DNA of 13,878 nucleotides from JAOAFX01 sp049700315. Its GTDB lineage: Bacteria > Hydrothermota > Tepidihabitantia > SM23-42 > JAOAFX01. Shown one piece after another: positions 1 to 6,084 of this stretch. The stretch spans positions 1-13,878 of the forward strand of contig JBNAVN010000056.1 of the NCBI GenBank assembly GCA_049700315.1. Reading direction: 5' to 3'. The stretch's first letter is position 1. Every line of letters starts with the position of its first letter. A program made the translations under genes and the position numbers. The notes below the pieces were generated by a model that was not told the origin of the DNA, ran no database searches, and worked only from the letters and a program-made list of their open reading frames with translations.

Positions 1-154
1 GGTTAGAAACCGCTCCTACAATTGATATAAATGTAGGAGGCGTTTCCAACGCCGATAAAATCAAAAACCGCACAAGCATCTGTAGCGTCCAACCCTGATT
101 TTCATTAGGGCAGGCTTCAGTTGGACGATGCACTTTATTCGTCCAGGGCAGGCT
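1..154. repeat. REP-like cluster of palindromic repeats
   Basis: Several nested inverted repeats are visible. GAAACCGCTCCTACA (6-20) pairs with TGTAGGAGGCGTTTC (32-46) at 13 of 15 positions. Overlapping it, GGCGTT (39-44) pairs with AACGCC (48-53) across a 3-base loop. CGTCCAAC (86-93) pairs with GTTGGACG (120-127), and TGGACG (122-127) can instead pair with CGTCCA (140-145). The 10-mer AGGGCAGGCT occurs twice in direct orientation (107-116 and 145-154). There is no reading frame of note. The arrangement looks like a dispersed repetitive extragenic palindrome family; a related style of element is at 12810-12929. Family membership is inference. Confidence 0.6.
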
Positions 155-309
155 CTCTATCCTCTCCCTGAAATTTGGTGCTTTGTTGCACAACCTATTT
201 GTTTCTGGTAGCAAAGGCTACAATGAAATCTTTCATTATAGAACAAAATGAGCACAAGATATTCAGGGGGATATAGGGGGATTTTTGGGGGTTCACCTGT
301 CCCATTTTT

Positions 310-354
310 CAAAAGTCAACACTTTCTACCCTGTGTCAAAAATGTTGACTTTTG
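310..354. repeat. 12-bp perfect inverted repeat
   Basis: CAAAAGTCAACA (310-321) is the exact reverse complement of TGTTGACTTTTG (343-354), with a 21-base spacer. Both arms carry the word TTGAC/GTCAA that also forms the -35 boxes of the promoters in this window, so it could be a regulatory site, a hairpin or two opposed promoter remnants. No function is shown by the sequence. Confidence 0.55.
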
Positions 355-413
355 CATCACCCAGCATTTCATCTTGCAGTAATAGACAAAAATAAATTTC
401 CTTTTCCTTGATA

Positions 414-447
414 GGCGAGGATTAGGGCGAGGATTAGGGTGAGGATG
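414..447. repeat. 12-bp tandem repeat, about 2.8 copies
   Basis: The unit GGCGAGGATTAG is repeated at 414-425 and 426-437. A third, slightly diverged and partial copy (GGTGAGGAT, 438-446) follows. It is a short minisatellite-like array in the gene-free region; no function is inferred. Confidence 0.75.
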
Positions 448-452
448 AAAGA

Positions 453-481
453 GGTTTTTCAAGGGGTGAAAAACCCCTTGA
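453..481. repeat. Two mutually exclusive hairpins
   Basis: GGTTTTTCA (453-461) pairs perfectly with TGAAAAACC (467-475) around an AGGGG loop. Alternatively TCAAGGGG (459-466) pairs perfectly with CCCCTTGA (474-481) around TGAAAAA. The two stems share bases, so only one can form at a time. It lies about 55 bases upstream of the pal -35 box and is not followed by a T-run, so it is not a standard terminator. Confidence 0.5.
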
Positions 482-535
482 TGATGTTCTGATATTTAAG
501 TTTTTGAGTAGATAGATATTCAAAGCCGATTTTTC

Positions 536-563
536 TTGACTTTGGGTTGACTTTAATTATAAT
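536..563 (+). promoter_or_regulatory. Promoter of the tol-pal operon
   Basis: The -35 box TTGACT (536-541) is separated by 16 bases from a perfect -10 box TATAAT (558-563). TTGACTTT is repeated 11 bases further on (547-554), about one helical turn, inside the spacer. The expected transcription start is near 570, so the leader would be only about 15 bases and consist mainly of the ribosome binding site. The same TTGACT/16/TATAAT layout is found upstream of tRNA-Lys on the other strand. Confidence 0.8.
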
Positions 564-572
564 TACCCTATG

Positions 573-580
573 AAAGGAGG
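573..580 (+). promoter_or_regulatory. Strong ribosome binding site deciding the pal start
   Basis: AAAGGAGG is a near-perfect Shine-Dalgarno sequence. It lies downstream of an in-frame ATG at 570, so that ATG cannot use it. The ATG at 585 (4-base spacing) is favoured over the one at 582 (1-base spacing). An identical AAAGGAGG precedes the porin gene at 13122-13129. Confidence 0.8.
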
Positions 581-584
581 TATG

Positions 585-1064
585 ATGCGCTATATAAAAC
601 TAACCATACCTATACTATTAGTTGCTATTGTATTCTTTGGCTGCCCAAAGAAACAGGTGGTAAAGCCAGTTGAACCAGTGGTTCCTGAAGAAACCACAGT
701 TGTTGTTCCCCAAGAAACTACAGTTGTTGAAACCAGACCCGAATTAGTCCTTGAACGGATATTCTTTGACTTTGATAAATCTGATATTCGTCAGGATGCA
801 GCGGAAATATTGAAGAAGAATGCCGAAATGTTAAAGTTGTATCCGGAAGTAAAGGTGATTATAGAGGGGCATTGCTGCGAGATCGGAACTGCTGAATACA
901 ACATGGCATTGGGTGAAAGAAGGGCAAAATCAGCAAGAGATTATCTCATTATGTTAGGCATCTCTTCAGATAAACTTTCCACTGTGAGTTATGGCGAAGA
1001 AAGACCATTAGACCCCAAAGTTCTGGAGAGAAATCGGCGGTGTGAATTTACAATAATGAAGTAA
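585..1064 (+). CDS. pal: Peptidoglycan-associated lipoprotein Pal (OmpA-like domain)
   Basis: Pal tethers the outer membrane to peptidoglycan and is the partner of TolB. From the start at 585 the protein has 159 residues. It has a hydrophobic signal with a lipobox-like FFGC giving a lipidated Cys20, then a Val/Pro/Glu/Thr-rich linker (about 21-55), then an OmpA-like domain. That domain runs from FDFDKSDI (about 61-68) through the EGH and NMALGERRA signatures to NRRCEF near the end. The length is normal for Pal. The start was chosen because the strong ribosome binding site (573-580) and predicted transcription start (about 570) leave 570 unusable. Oddity: the peptidoglycan-contact loop usually reads GHxDE, but here it is GHCCEIG (95-101), so the Asp that normally contacts diaminopimelate is Cys98. 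The helix Arg (ERRA) is kept. It is the first gene of the operon, whereas in Proteobacteria pal follows tolB. Confidence 0.93.
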   Translation: MRYIKLTIPILLVAIVFFGCPKKQVVKPVEPVVPEETTVVVPQETTVVETRPELVLERIFFDFDKSDIRQDAAEILKKNAEMLKLYPEVKVIIEGHCCEIGTAEYNMALGERRAKSARDYLIMLGISSDKLSTVSYGEERPLDPKVLERNRRCEFTIMK

Positions 1065-1067
1065 AAA

Positions 1068-1841
1068 ATGGAAGACAGGGGAAAATCAGGGGATACAAGA
1101 AGGTACAAAGGGATATCAGGGGGTGTTAGCTTTAGAACTTCGCCCCCAATATCCCTTATCCTCCCTTTTATCACAGTCTTTTTTTTCTGTAGTTTAAGTT
1201 GCCTCAGCAGAACCCGATTCAATAATTTTAACTGGCAAATGGATAGTCTTAGATACTACACAACAAAGTTTGACAGCATCTTGCAGGAACAATCAAAAGA
1301 GATATCTCAACTACGGACTGATTATTATACAAAATCCGAAGAACTTGCAGAAAAACTTGAAATGCTCAATACCAGATTGAGCGAATCAGAATCCCAATTG
1401 ACCCAGATAAATGAAAAACTATCCCGGGGTAAAAAGGCAGTGAGCGATTCAGAAGAAATATCTTCAGTCAGCCCTGAAGCAAGGATGATTTATGAATCTG
1501 CATATTTAAATTATGTCAAGGGTAACTACAATGATGCAATTAATGGATTTCGTTCATATCTCAAGGTTGCACCTGAATCTCCACTTGCAGATAATGCATT
1601 ATACTGGATAGGTGAGTGTTATTATTCCCTTGGTAAGCGCCAGGATGCGGTTGATACATTCAATGAATTGATTAACAAATATCCACAGAGTAATAAAAGA
1701 CCAACTGCACTTTATAAAATCGGTATAATCTATGAAGAGGCAAAGGATACAAAGACTGCAAAGACATATTTTGAAAGGGTGATCAAAGAGTTTCCCAATG
1801 CACCTGAGGCATCACTGGCAAAAGAGAGGTTAAAAAAGTGA
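1068..1841 (+). CDS. CpoB/YbgF-like periplasmic TPR protein of the Tol-Pal system
   Basis: The protein has 257 residues. A hydrophobic export segment (about 28-44, ending in CSLSC) is followed by a coiled coil rich in Leu, Glu and Gln (about 58-120). Three TPR-like repeats (about 138-257) follow, with the usual YESAYLNYVKGNYNDAI and ALYWIGECYYSLGK patterns. This is the architecture of CpoB/YbgF, which in Proteobacteria coordinates peptidoglycan synthesis with Tol-driven constriction. It starts 3 bases after the pal stop with no clear ribosome binding site, suggesting coupled translation. The first 25 or so codons are strange: they are G-rich (four G-tracts at 1078-1123) and form a long inverted repeat with the start of the export signal. 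No alternative ATG, GTG or TTG lies before the hydrophobic segment, so either this repeat-derived extension is translated or the start is non-standard. Confidence 0.8.
   Translation: MEDRGKSGDTRRYKGISGGVSFRTSPPISLILPFITVFFFCSLSCLSRTRFNNFNWQMDSLRYYTTKFDSILQEQSKEISQLRTDYYTKSEELAEKLEMLNTRLSESESQLTQINEKLSRGKKAVSDSEEISSVSPEARMIYESAYLNYVKGNYNDAINGFRSYLKVAPESPLADNALYWIGECYYSLGKRQDAVDTFNELINKYPQSNKRPTALYKIGIIYEEAKDTKTAKTYFERVIKEFPNAPEASLAKERLKK
1108..1157. repeat. Inverted repeat inside the 5' end of the cpoB-like gene
   Basis: AAGGGATAT (1108-1116) pairs perfectly with ATATCCCTT (1149-1157). Just inside, GGGGG (1119-1123) pairs with CCCCC (1143-1147). Only a 2-base/1-base bulge interrupts the 14-bp stem, and the loop is 19 bases. 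It lies in coding sequence just before and into the export signal. The G-rich left part resembles the G5 tract region at 261-291. Confidence 0.7.
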
Positions 1842-2521
1842 ATATCTTTCGTGTCTTCTTAGAATCAGGACTCGCTGCCCAGATTATTATGGTCATACTT
1901 GTAATATTTTCCGTATGGTCATGGGCACTATTCTTTAAAAAATTATATGAACTCGCACTTGCAAATAAACGGAGCAAGGCTTTTCTTATGAGTTATCAAT
2001 TCCACAAGAATATAAAAGAGATGGAGAATCTTGGACACTTATTACTTGATAACCCCTATGGCAGGATATTAAAAGATGGGATTGATGAATTTAAATCGCT
2101 AAAGTCTTCTTCAGGGAATCCAGTAAACTTGCAACTTGCAGAGAATATCAAACTCGCAATGGAAAGAACAAAGGCAAAAGAAATAGAAACCCTTGAATCA
2201 GGTTTGCCAATCCTTGGAACGATCGTTGCAGCAAGCCCATTTTTAGGACTTTTGGGAACGGTCTGGGGAATAATGGAATCATTCTTGCAGATTCGTGCAA
2301 GGGGTTCTGCCCATATTACAGTTGTGGCGCCGGGTATTTCTGATGCATTGATAACCACGGTATATGGGCTCCTTGTTGCAATCCCTGCCTTGATCTTTAA
2401 TAATCTATTGCGAAGTCGGATAATAAAACTTGATTCACAACTTGATAATTTTATCAGTGAGGTATTTGCCCGGTTGAAAAGGGGATTGATTGAGAATTCT
2501 AACCCACCACTTTTACCATAG
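1838..2521 (+). CDS. tolQ: TolQ, proton-channel subunit (MotA/TolQ/ExbB family)
   Basis: TolQ forms with TolR the inner-membrane proton channel that energises TolA. The 227-residue length is usual. One membrane segment lies near the amino end (about 10-32). After a cytoplasmic stretch there are two more, LPILGTIVAASPFLGLLGTVWGI (split around 125-147) and the DALITTVYGLLVAIPALIF region. The second carries the conserved small-residue GLLGTVWGI pattern of the family. The start is a GTG that overlaps the stop of the upstream gene by four bases (GTGA), preceded by GAGAGG (1824-1829) at 8 bases. Hand-counted GC over 1861-2520 is about 39%, clearly higher than the next gene. Downstream, tolR is not adjacent but lies 1.6 kb away behind an inserted restriction-modification pair. 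Confidence 0.93.
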   Translation: MNIFRVFLESGLAAQIIMVILVIFSVWSWALFFKKLYELALANKRSKAFLMSYQFHKNIKEMENLGHLLLDNPYGRILKDGIDEFKSLKSSSGNPVNLQLAENIKLAMERTKAKEIETLESGLPILGTIVAASPFLGLLGTVWGIMESFLQIRARGSAHITVVAPGISDALITTVYGLLVAIPALIFNNLLRSRIIKLDSQLDNFISEVFARLKRGLIENSNPPLLP

Positions 2522-2557
2522 TTGGCCAAAATTAACTTTAATGAGGCAATAGTATGA
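2522..2557 (+). other. 11-codon mini-ORF at the tolQ/R-M junction, possible tolR remnant
   Basis: Immediately after the tolQ stop codon a TTG opens a frame reading MAKINFNEAIV and then stops. The stop overlaps the nuclease start codon (ATGA at 2554-2557). The real tolR, 1.6 kb on, also begins with TTG, with a polar stretch of similar character (MKANRNN). One reading is that this is the displaced first few codons of an ancestral tolR, left behind when the R-M pair arrived; another is a translational-coupling leader. It is too short to prove either. Confidence 0.25.
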
Positions 2558-3264
2558 ACCAGGAATTAGCAAATGTCATAAAAATTTACTCAACTGGCAC
2601 ACACAAAGAATTAAGTGAGTATTTGATAGGAAAATCAAAAGATACGCTTAAAGGAATATTGGTTGACTTACTTACAATGTATATAAACGATAAGAATTCC
2701 TCTACTATAAGAGAATTTATTACTGTAACATTGGCAGGGTACACCCACAAAGAAGGAAAAATTGGATACAATGGTTTCAAACAAGATGCTTTTATTCCTG
2801 GTAAGACTATAAAATGTGAAGCAAAACCCAAAAATATAGACACTGAAGAATTTGAAAAATATAAAAGAGGTGAAAGAAAAACAAGCCCTGCGAAACTAAA
2901 TGGAGGTGGAAATTTTACTGATTATACTCCTAAAAGATTAAAGAAAGATAAAAAAGAAAAAAATTTAAATATGTTAGTGAGCGGATTTATAGATGGCAGG
3001 CTCATTTATATTATTGAATTTCCATTTAATTCGCCTGATTTTATTAAAAATTTAGAAAACAAACTCAAAAAATGGGAGGACAAATTGAAAGGAAGCAAAA
3101 GTATAAAAGGACAATTTTTACGAAGTGCAGATTTTGATTATAGAGATTATATTAACGCGCCTGACTTAAGAATTGTATATCTATTAAATAAATCTGAATT
3201 GGAAAAATATAAATCTTATATAGCAAATGGTTTTTATAAATTTTTATGGGAAAGGGCAAAATGA
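2554..3264 (+). CDS. Putative type II restriction endonuclease (PD-(D/E)XK), R-M module 1
   Basis: The protein has 236 residues, no export signal and many Lys. A PD-(D/E)XK-type active site can be read at Asp78 (GFKQDAF) followed by Cys-Glu89-Ala-Lys91 (CEAK), in a core with the expected D-x10-E-x-K spacing. The Lys-rich stretch GERKTSPAKLNGGG (about 106-119) could be a DNA contact region. I do not recognise the specificity or the exact subfamily. The assignment rests on this motif and on the cognate-looking methyltransferase that overlaps its stop codon. The start has TGAGG (2542-2546) at 7 bases. Hand-counted GC over 2581-3240 is about 28%, against about 39% in tolQ, which suggests acquisition by transfer. 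No promoter of its own was seen, so it is probably read from the pal promoter. It precedes its methylase. Confidence 0.7.
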   Translation: MNQELANVIKIYSTGTHKELSEYLIGKSKDTLKGILVDLLTMYINDKNSSTIREFITVTLAGYTHKEGKIGYNGFKQDAFIPGKTIKCEAKPKNIDTEEFEKYKRGERKTSPAKLNGGGNFTDYTPKRLKKDKKEKNLNMLVSGFIDGRLIYIIEFPFNSPDFIKNLENKLKKWEDKLKGSKSIKGQFLRSADFDYRDYINAPDLRIVYLLNKSELEKYKSYIANGFYKFLWERAK

Positions 3265-4178
3265 GAACAGAGGAGTATCTAAATAGAATAATTCAAGGCG
3301 ATGCTTTGAGTATCCTGAAGACATTGCCTGATGAAATTGTAGATGTTGGAGTAACATCGCCTCCTTACAATAAAGGAGAAAATAAAAAAGGTTGGTTAGT
3401 GAAGAATGTAAAATATTCGGGTGCAACAGATAAATTGCCTGAAGAAGAATACCAGAAGAATCAAATTGCGGTGCTGAATGAAATTTTTAGAATTACTAAA
3501 CCGGGTGGCTCATTCTTTTACAATCATAAAATAAGATGGGAAAGGGGCATTATGCTTCACCCTATGGACTGGTTAAGAAAAACGAAATGGGTTGTTAGAC
3601 AAGAGATAATCTGGGACAGAATGATTGCGGCGAACATAAGAGGATGGAGATTCTGGCAAGTAGAAGAAAGAATATACTGGCTTTATAAACCCAAAGGAAA
3701 AAATTTAATTGGTGAGGAATTAAAACCAAAGCATGCATTATTGTCGTCAATATGGAGATTCCCACCAGAGAGAGAAAATCCGCATCCTGCGCCATTTCCT
3801 ATTGAATTACCTGCGAGGGTGATACATTCAATAATGGATGAAAGAAATGGTGTAGTAATTGACCCTTATTGCGGAAGTGGAACAACGTTAGTTGCTGCAA
3901 AAATATTGGGACATAACTTTATTGGGATTGAAATTTCTCAAGAATACATTAAATATGCCGAGGAAAGGTTAAAAAATTTTGAAAAGGAAGCAAGACTTAT
4001 CAATGAAGAAATTACAAAACATATTGTAATAAAGACATTCAGAGAGAGAAAAGAAAAGGGTGAATTTACAGGAAGATATGGACCGGGAAGTTTACAAAAG
4101 AACAGAAATAACAAACAAAAGGGACTAACTTTATTTGATTACATTGGGGAATATGAGAGAAATGGTGAGGTTAATTGA
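3261..4178 (+). CDS. Site-specific DNA methyltransferase (beta class, TSPPY), R-M module 1
   Basis: This amino-methyltransferase modifies an exocyclic amino group (N4-cytosine or N6-adenine) in a specific DNA site, using S-adenosylmethionine. From the start at 3261 it has 305 residues. The catalytic motif TSPPY is at 32-36. It is followed by a target-recognition region, then HPAPFPIELP (about 175-184), and finally the S-adenosylmethionine-binding DPYCGSGTT (201-209). Catalytic motif first and cofactor motif last is the beta-class order. TSPPY with HPAPFP is often found in N4-cytosine enzymes, but the base cannot be fixed from sequence. I prefer 3261, where ATGA overlaps the nuclease stop and AAAGGG (3251-3256) is well placed, over an in-frame ATG at 3246. 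The last codons overlap the tolR start (TTGA). Confidence 0.9.
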   Translation: MRTEEYLNRIIQGDALSILKTLPDEIVDVGVTSPPYNKGENKKGWLVKNVKYSGATDKLPEEEYQKNQIAVLNEIFRITKPGGSFFYNHKIRWERGIMLHPMDWLRKTKWVVRQEIIWDRMIAANIRGWRFWQVEERIYWLYKPKGKNLIGEELKPKHALLSSIWRFPPERENPHPAPFPIELPARVIHSIMDERNGVVIDPYCGSGTTLVAAKILGHNFIGIEISQEYIKYAEERLKNFEKEARLINEEITKHIVIKTFRERKEKGEFTGRYGPGSLQKNRNNKQKGLTLFDYIGEYERNGEVN

Positions 4179-4582
4179 AGGCGAATAGAAATAACGGTCT
4201 GATTCAGGATTTGAATTTCACGAATCTTGTGGATGTTGCATTGACTGTTCTTGTTGTATTTATCATTACCGCACCGATGATGACACCGGGGATCGATGTA
4301 AGCCTGCCAAGGACTGATGCATCTTTACCACATGATGAAGAAGGGATTACGGTCTCCATAAAAGAAAACAAGAGTGTATATATTGAAAATGACCTGGTGA
4401 GCATTGACCAATTTGAGATAAGACTCAAAAAAATCCTTGAAAAAAAACCACCCGGGGTTACAGTCTATCTCAGGGCAGATAAGAATATTGATTATGGATT
4501 TGTGATTGAAATCATCGGCAGGATGAGAAAGGCAGGAGTAAAAGATTTAGGATTGGTTGCGGAGATACCACAGGAAGAATGA
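4175..4582 (+). CDS. tolR: TolR (ExbD/TolR family)
   Basis: TolR pairs with TolQ in the proton channel and has a periplasmic domain that engages peptidoglycan. The 135 residues include a short cytoplasmic start and one membrane helix (about 17-36) with the key acidic residue in NLVDVALTVL (Asp20, equivalent to the proton-path Asp of TolR/ExbD). The family signature TAPMMTPGIDVSLP follows, then a periplasmic domain to about residue 132. The start is TTG overlapping the upstream methylase stop (TTGA), with GGTGAGG (4164-4170) 4 bases ahead, so the ribosome binding site lies inside the methylase gene. The stop overlaps the next gene by ATGA. Apart from the start region it looks intact. Confidence 0.92.
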   Translation: MKANRNNGLIQDLNFTNLVDVALTVLVVFIITAPMMTPGIDVSLPRTDASLPHDEEGITVSIKENKSVYIENDLVSIDQFEIRLKKILEKKPPGVTVYLRADKNIDYGFVIEIIGRMRKAGVKDLGLVAEIPQEE

Positions 4583-5217
4583 ATCGTTTCACCTTGCTTT
4601 CAGTCATTCTACATTTCCTCCTTTTCGGCACGATTGCCCTTTCTTCAAGAAGCAGTTTCAAATCAATCCCTAAGATGGAGGTCTATAAGGTGAGCCTTGC
4701 ACCTCTGCCCCAACCAAAAATCGCAGGGGTTCCTGAGACACCTGTTGAGCCACCGGCAATAAAAGAACCTGAGAAAAAACCCAAAGAAAAGAAGCCACCT
4801 GAAGAGAAAAAATTTGTAGTAAAAAAAGAAACCAAAGAAGCTAAACAGACCAAAGAAACCAAACAGACCAAAAAGGGATTACCTGATGGACTTCCTGATA
4901 TCAGACCCCAGATTTATACAGGTAGTGGCAGGGGATTTACATATTCTTATTATTTGAATATCCTTTTAAACAAAATTGGACAGAATTGGAACAATCCATA
5001 TCGTGATAAAGATATAATATTGAAATCTATTGTCTATTTTGAAGTTGATAAAAATGGTGTGATCTCCAATATCCGTATTGAAGAGGATTCTGGTGATGAG
5101 GTATATAATGAATCAACTATTCGTGCAGTAGCACTTGCAAAAAAATTGCCACCATTGCCTGAAGAATTCTCTGATGATTATCTAAAGGTGCACTTAGAAT
5201 TTTTAACTGCAAGATAA
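4579..5217 (+). CDS. TolA/TonB-like energy-transducing protein
   Basis: This protein spans the periplasm and would transmit TolQ-TolR energy to TolB and Pal. It has 212 residues. A single amino-terminal membrane segment (about 5-21) carries a TonB/TolA-style SHLS pattern, Ser8-His12-Ile19-Ser23, with Ile in the Leu position. A Pro/Lys/Glu-rich extended region (about 40-100, with KETKEAKQTKETKQTKK repeats) follows. A TonB/TolA carboxy-terminal domain (about 118-212) contains YYLNILLNKIGQNW and VYFEVDKNGVISNIRI. That domain looks as close to TonB as to classic TolA. The neighbours tolR (4-base overlap) and tolB argue for the TolA role, so I give no firm symbol. It ends 3 bases before the second methyltransferase. 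Confidence 0.85.
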   Translation: MNRFTLLSVILHFLLFGTIALSSRSSFKSIPKMEVYKVSLAPLPQPKIAGVPETPVEPPAIKEPEKKPKEKKPPEEKKFVVKKETKEAKQTKETKQTKKGLPDGLPDIRPQIYTGSGRGFTYSYYLNILLNKIGQNWNNPYRDKDIILKSIVYFEVDKNGVISNIRIEEDSGDEVYNESTIRAVALAKKLPPLPEEFSDDYLKVHLEFLTAR

Positions 5218-5220
5218 AAT

Positions 5221-6084
5221 ATGGATTCCAAATACGATGTCATACTTGGCGATTGTCTTGATTGGTTGAAAAAATCAGAACAAAATTTTGTTCATTTGAC
5301 ATTTGTTGACCCGCCATTCAATCAGGGTAAGGATTATAAATATTTTGATGACCAGCAACCGGCCGAAAAATACTGGAAATGGTTAGGAGAGATATGCTCA
5401 GAAATTTATCGAATAACGATTCCTGGTGGCTCAATCTATTTTATGCAACGGGAGAAGAATACTGAACAGGTTTTGAAAACATTGCGCGAAACCGGCTGGA
5501 CATTCCAAAATCTCATAGTCTGGAGGAAAAAAACCTCTGCGGTTCCCTCAGAATTCAGATTTTCAAAACAGTATCAAATCATTGCCTTTGCCACAAAAGG
5601 CGATAAACCTGCAATATTTAATAAATTCCGTGTTGACTTCCCCGTCCCACCGGGTTATAGATATGAACGAACCAATGGCATCTATATTCCTGATGTCTGG
5701 GATGATATAAGAGAATTGACTTCGGGCTATTTTGCTGGTGATGAGGCAATAAGGGATGAAAGCGGCCGTCGTATTCATACCCAGCAGTCACCAATTGCAT
5801 TACTTTTAAGAATAATCCTTGCATCAACCTTACCAGGTAATATGGTTCTTGATCCTTTTGCCGGAACTGGAACTACCTTAGTTGTATCTTATCAATTAGA
5901 AAGAAATGCCATTGGCATAGAAATAGACCCGGCTTATGTTGAGATAATTAGAAAAAGACTAAAACATCCAAGGGGTTCAGATAATATTGAACAATACTAT
6001 GAATACTACCGTCATACACCCAATTTAACAAAAATCTGGCCAGGCAAGAAACCTGTTATTATAAAACAACGGGGATTGCTGTGA
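5221..6084 (+). CDS. Site-specific DNA methyltransferase (beta class, DPPF), R-M module 2
   Basis: The protein has 287 residues. The catalytic motif DPPF is at 30-33, followed by NQGKDY. There is a target-recognition stretch (about 105-185), then HTQQSP (186-191, matching the H-x-x-Q-K-P type motif of the family), then the cofactor loop DPFAGTGTT (211-219). Catalytic motif first is the beta-class order. DPPF/DPPY is most often seen in N6-adenine enzymes, so adenine methylation is likely but not proven. It differs clearly in its motifs and target region from the methylase at 3261-4178, so the two are not a recent duplication. It starts 3 bases after the tolA-like stop without a visible ribosome binding site, implying coupling, and its stop overlaps the next gene (GTGA). 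Here the methylase precedes the nuclease. Confidence 0.9.
   Translation: MDSKYDVILGDCLDWLKKSEQNFVHLTFVDPPFNQGKDYKYFDDQQPAEKYWKWLGEICSEIYRITIPGGSIYFMQREKNTEQVLKTLRETGWTFQNLIVWRKKTSAVPSEFRFSKQYQIIAFATKGDKPAIFNKFRVDFPVPPGYRYERTNGIYIPDVWDDIRELTSGYFAGDEAIRDESGRRIHTQQSPIALLLRIILASTLPGNMVLDPFAGTGTTLVVSYQLERNAIGIEIDPAYVEIIRKRLKHPRGSDNIEQYYEYYRHTPNLTKIWPGKKPVIIKQRGLL

Larger units (their letters stand above)
155..535. other. Gene-free region upstream of the tol-pal operon
   Basis: No reading frame in this stretch looks like a real gene. It holds two small hairpins (GTAGC 208-212 with GCTAC 217-221; AATGAAA 222-228 with TTTCATT 231-237). It also holds three G5 tracts (266-291), a 12-bp perfect inverted repeat (310-354), a 12-bp tandem repeat (414-447) and two overlapping hairpins (453-481). 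No convincing intrinsic terminator was seen: none of the hairpins is directly followed by a T-run on either strand. The origin of the transcript upstream of this region is outside the window. Confidence 0.6.

Noticed and set aside
1..154. CRISPR array
   Set aside because: The repeats are palindromic, irregular in spacing and length, and there are no cas genes.
459..481. Intrinsic terminator for an upstream gene
   Set aside because: The stem is good but no T-run follows on either strand.
570..584. ATG at 570 as the pal start
   Set aside because: It lies before its own apparent ribosome binding site (573-580) and at the predicted transcription start; 585 fits better.
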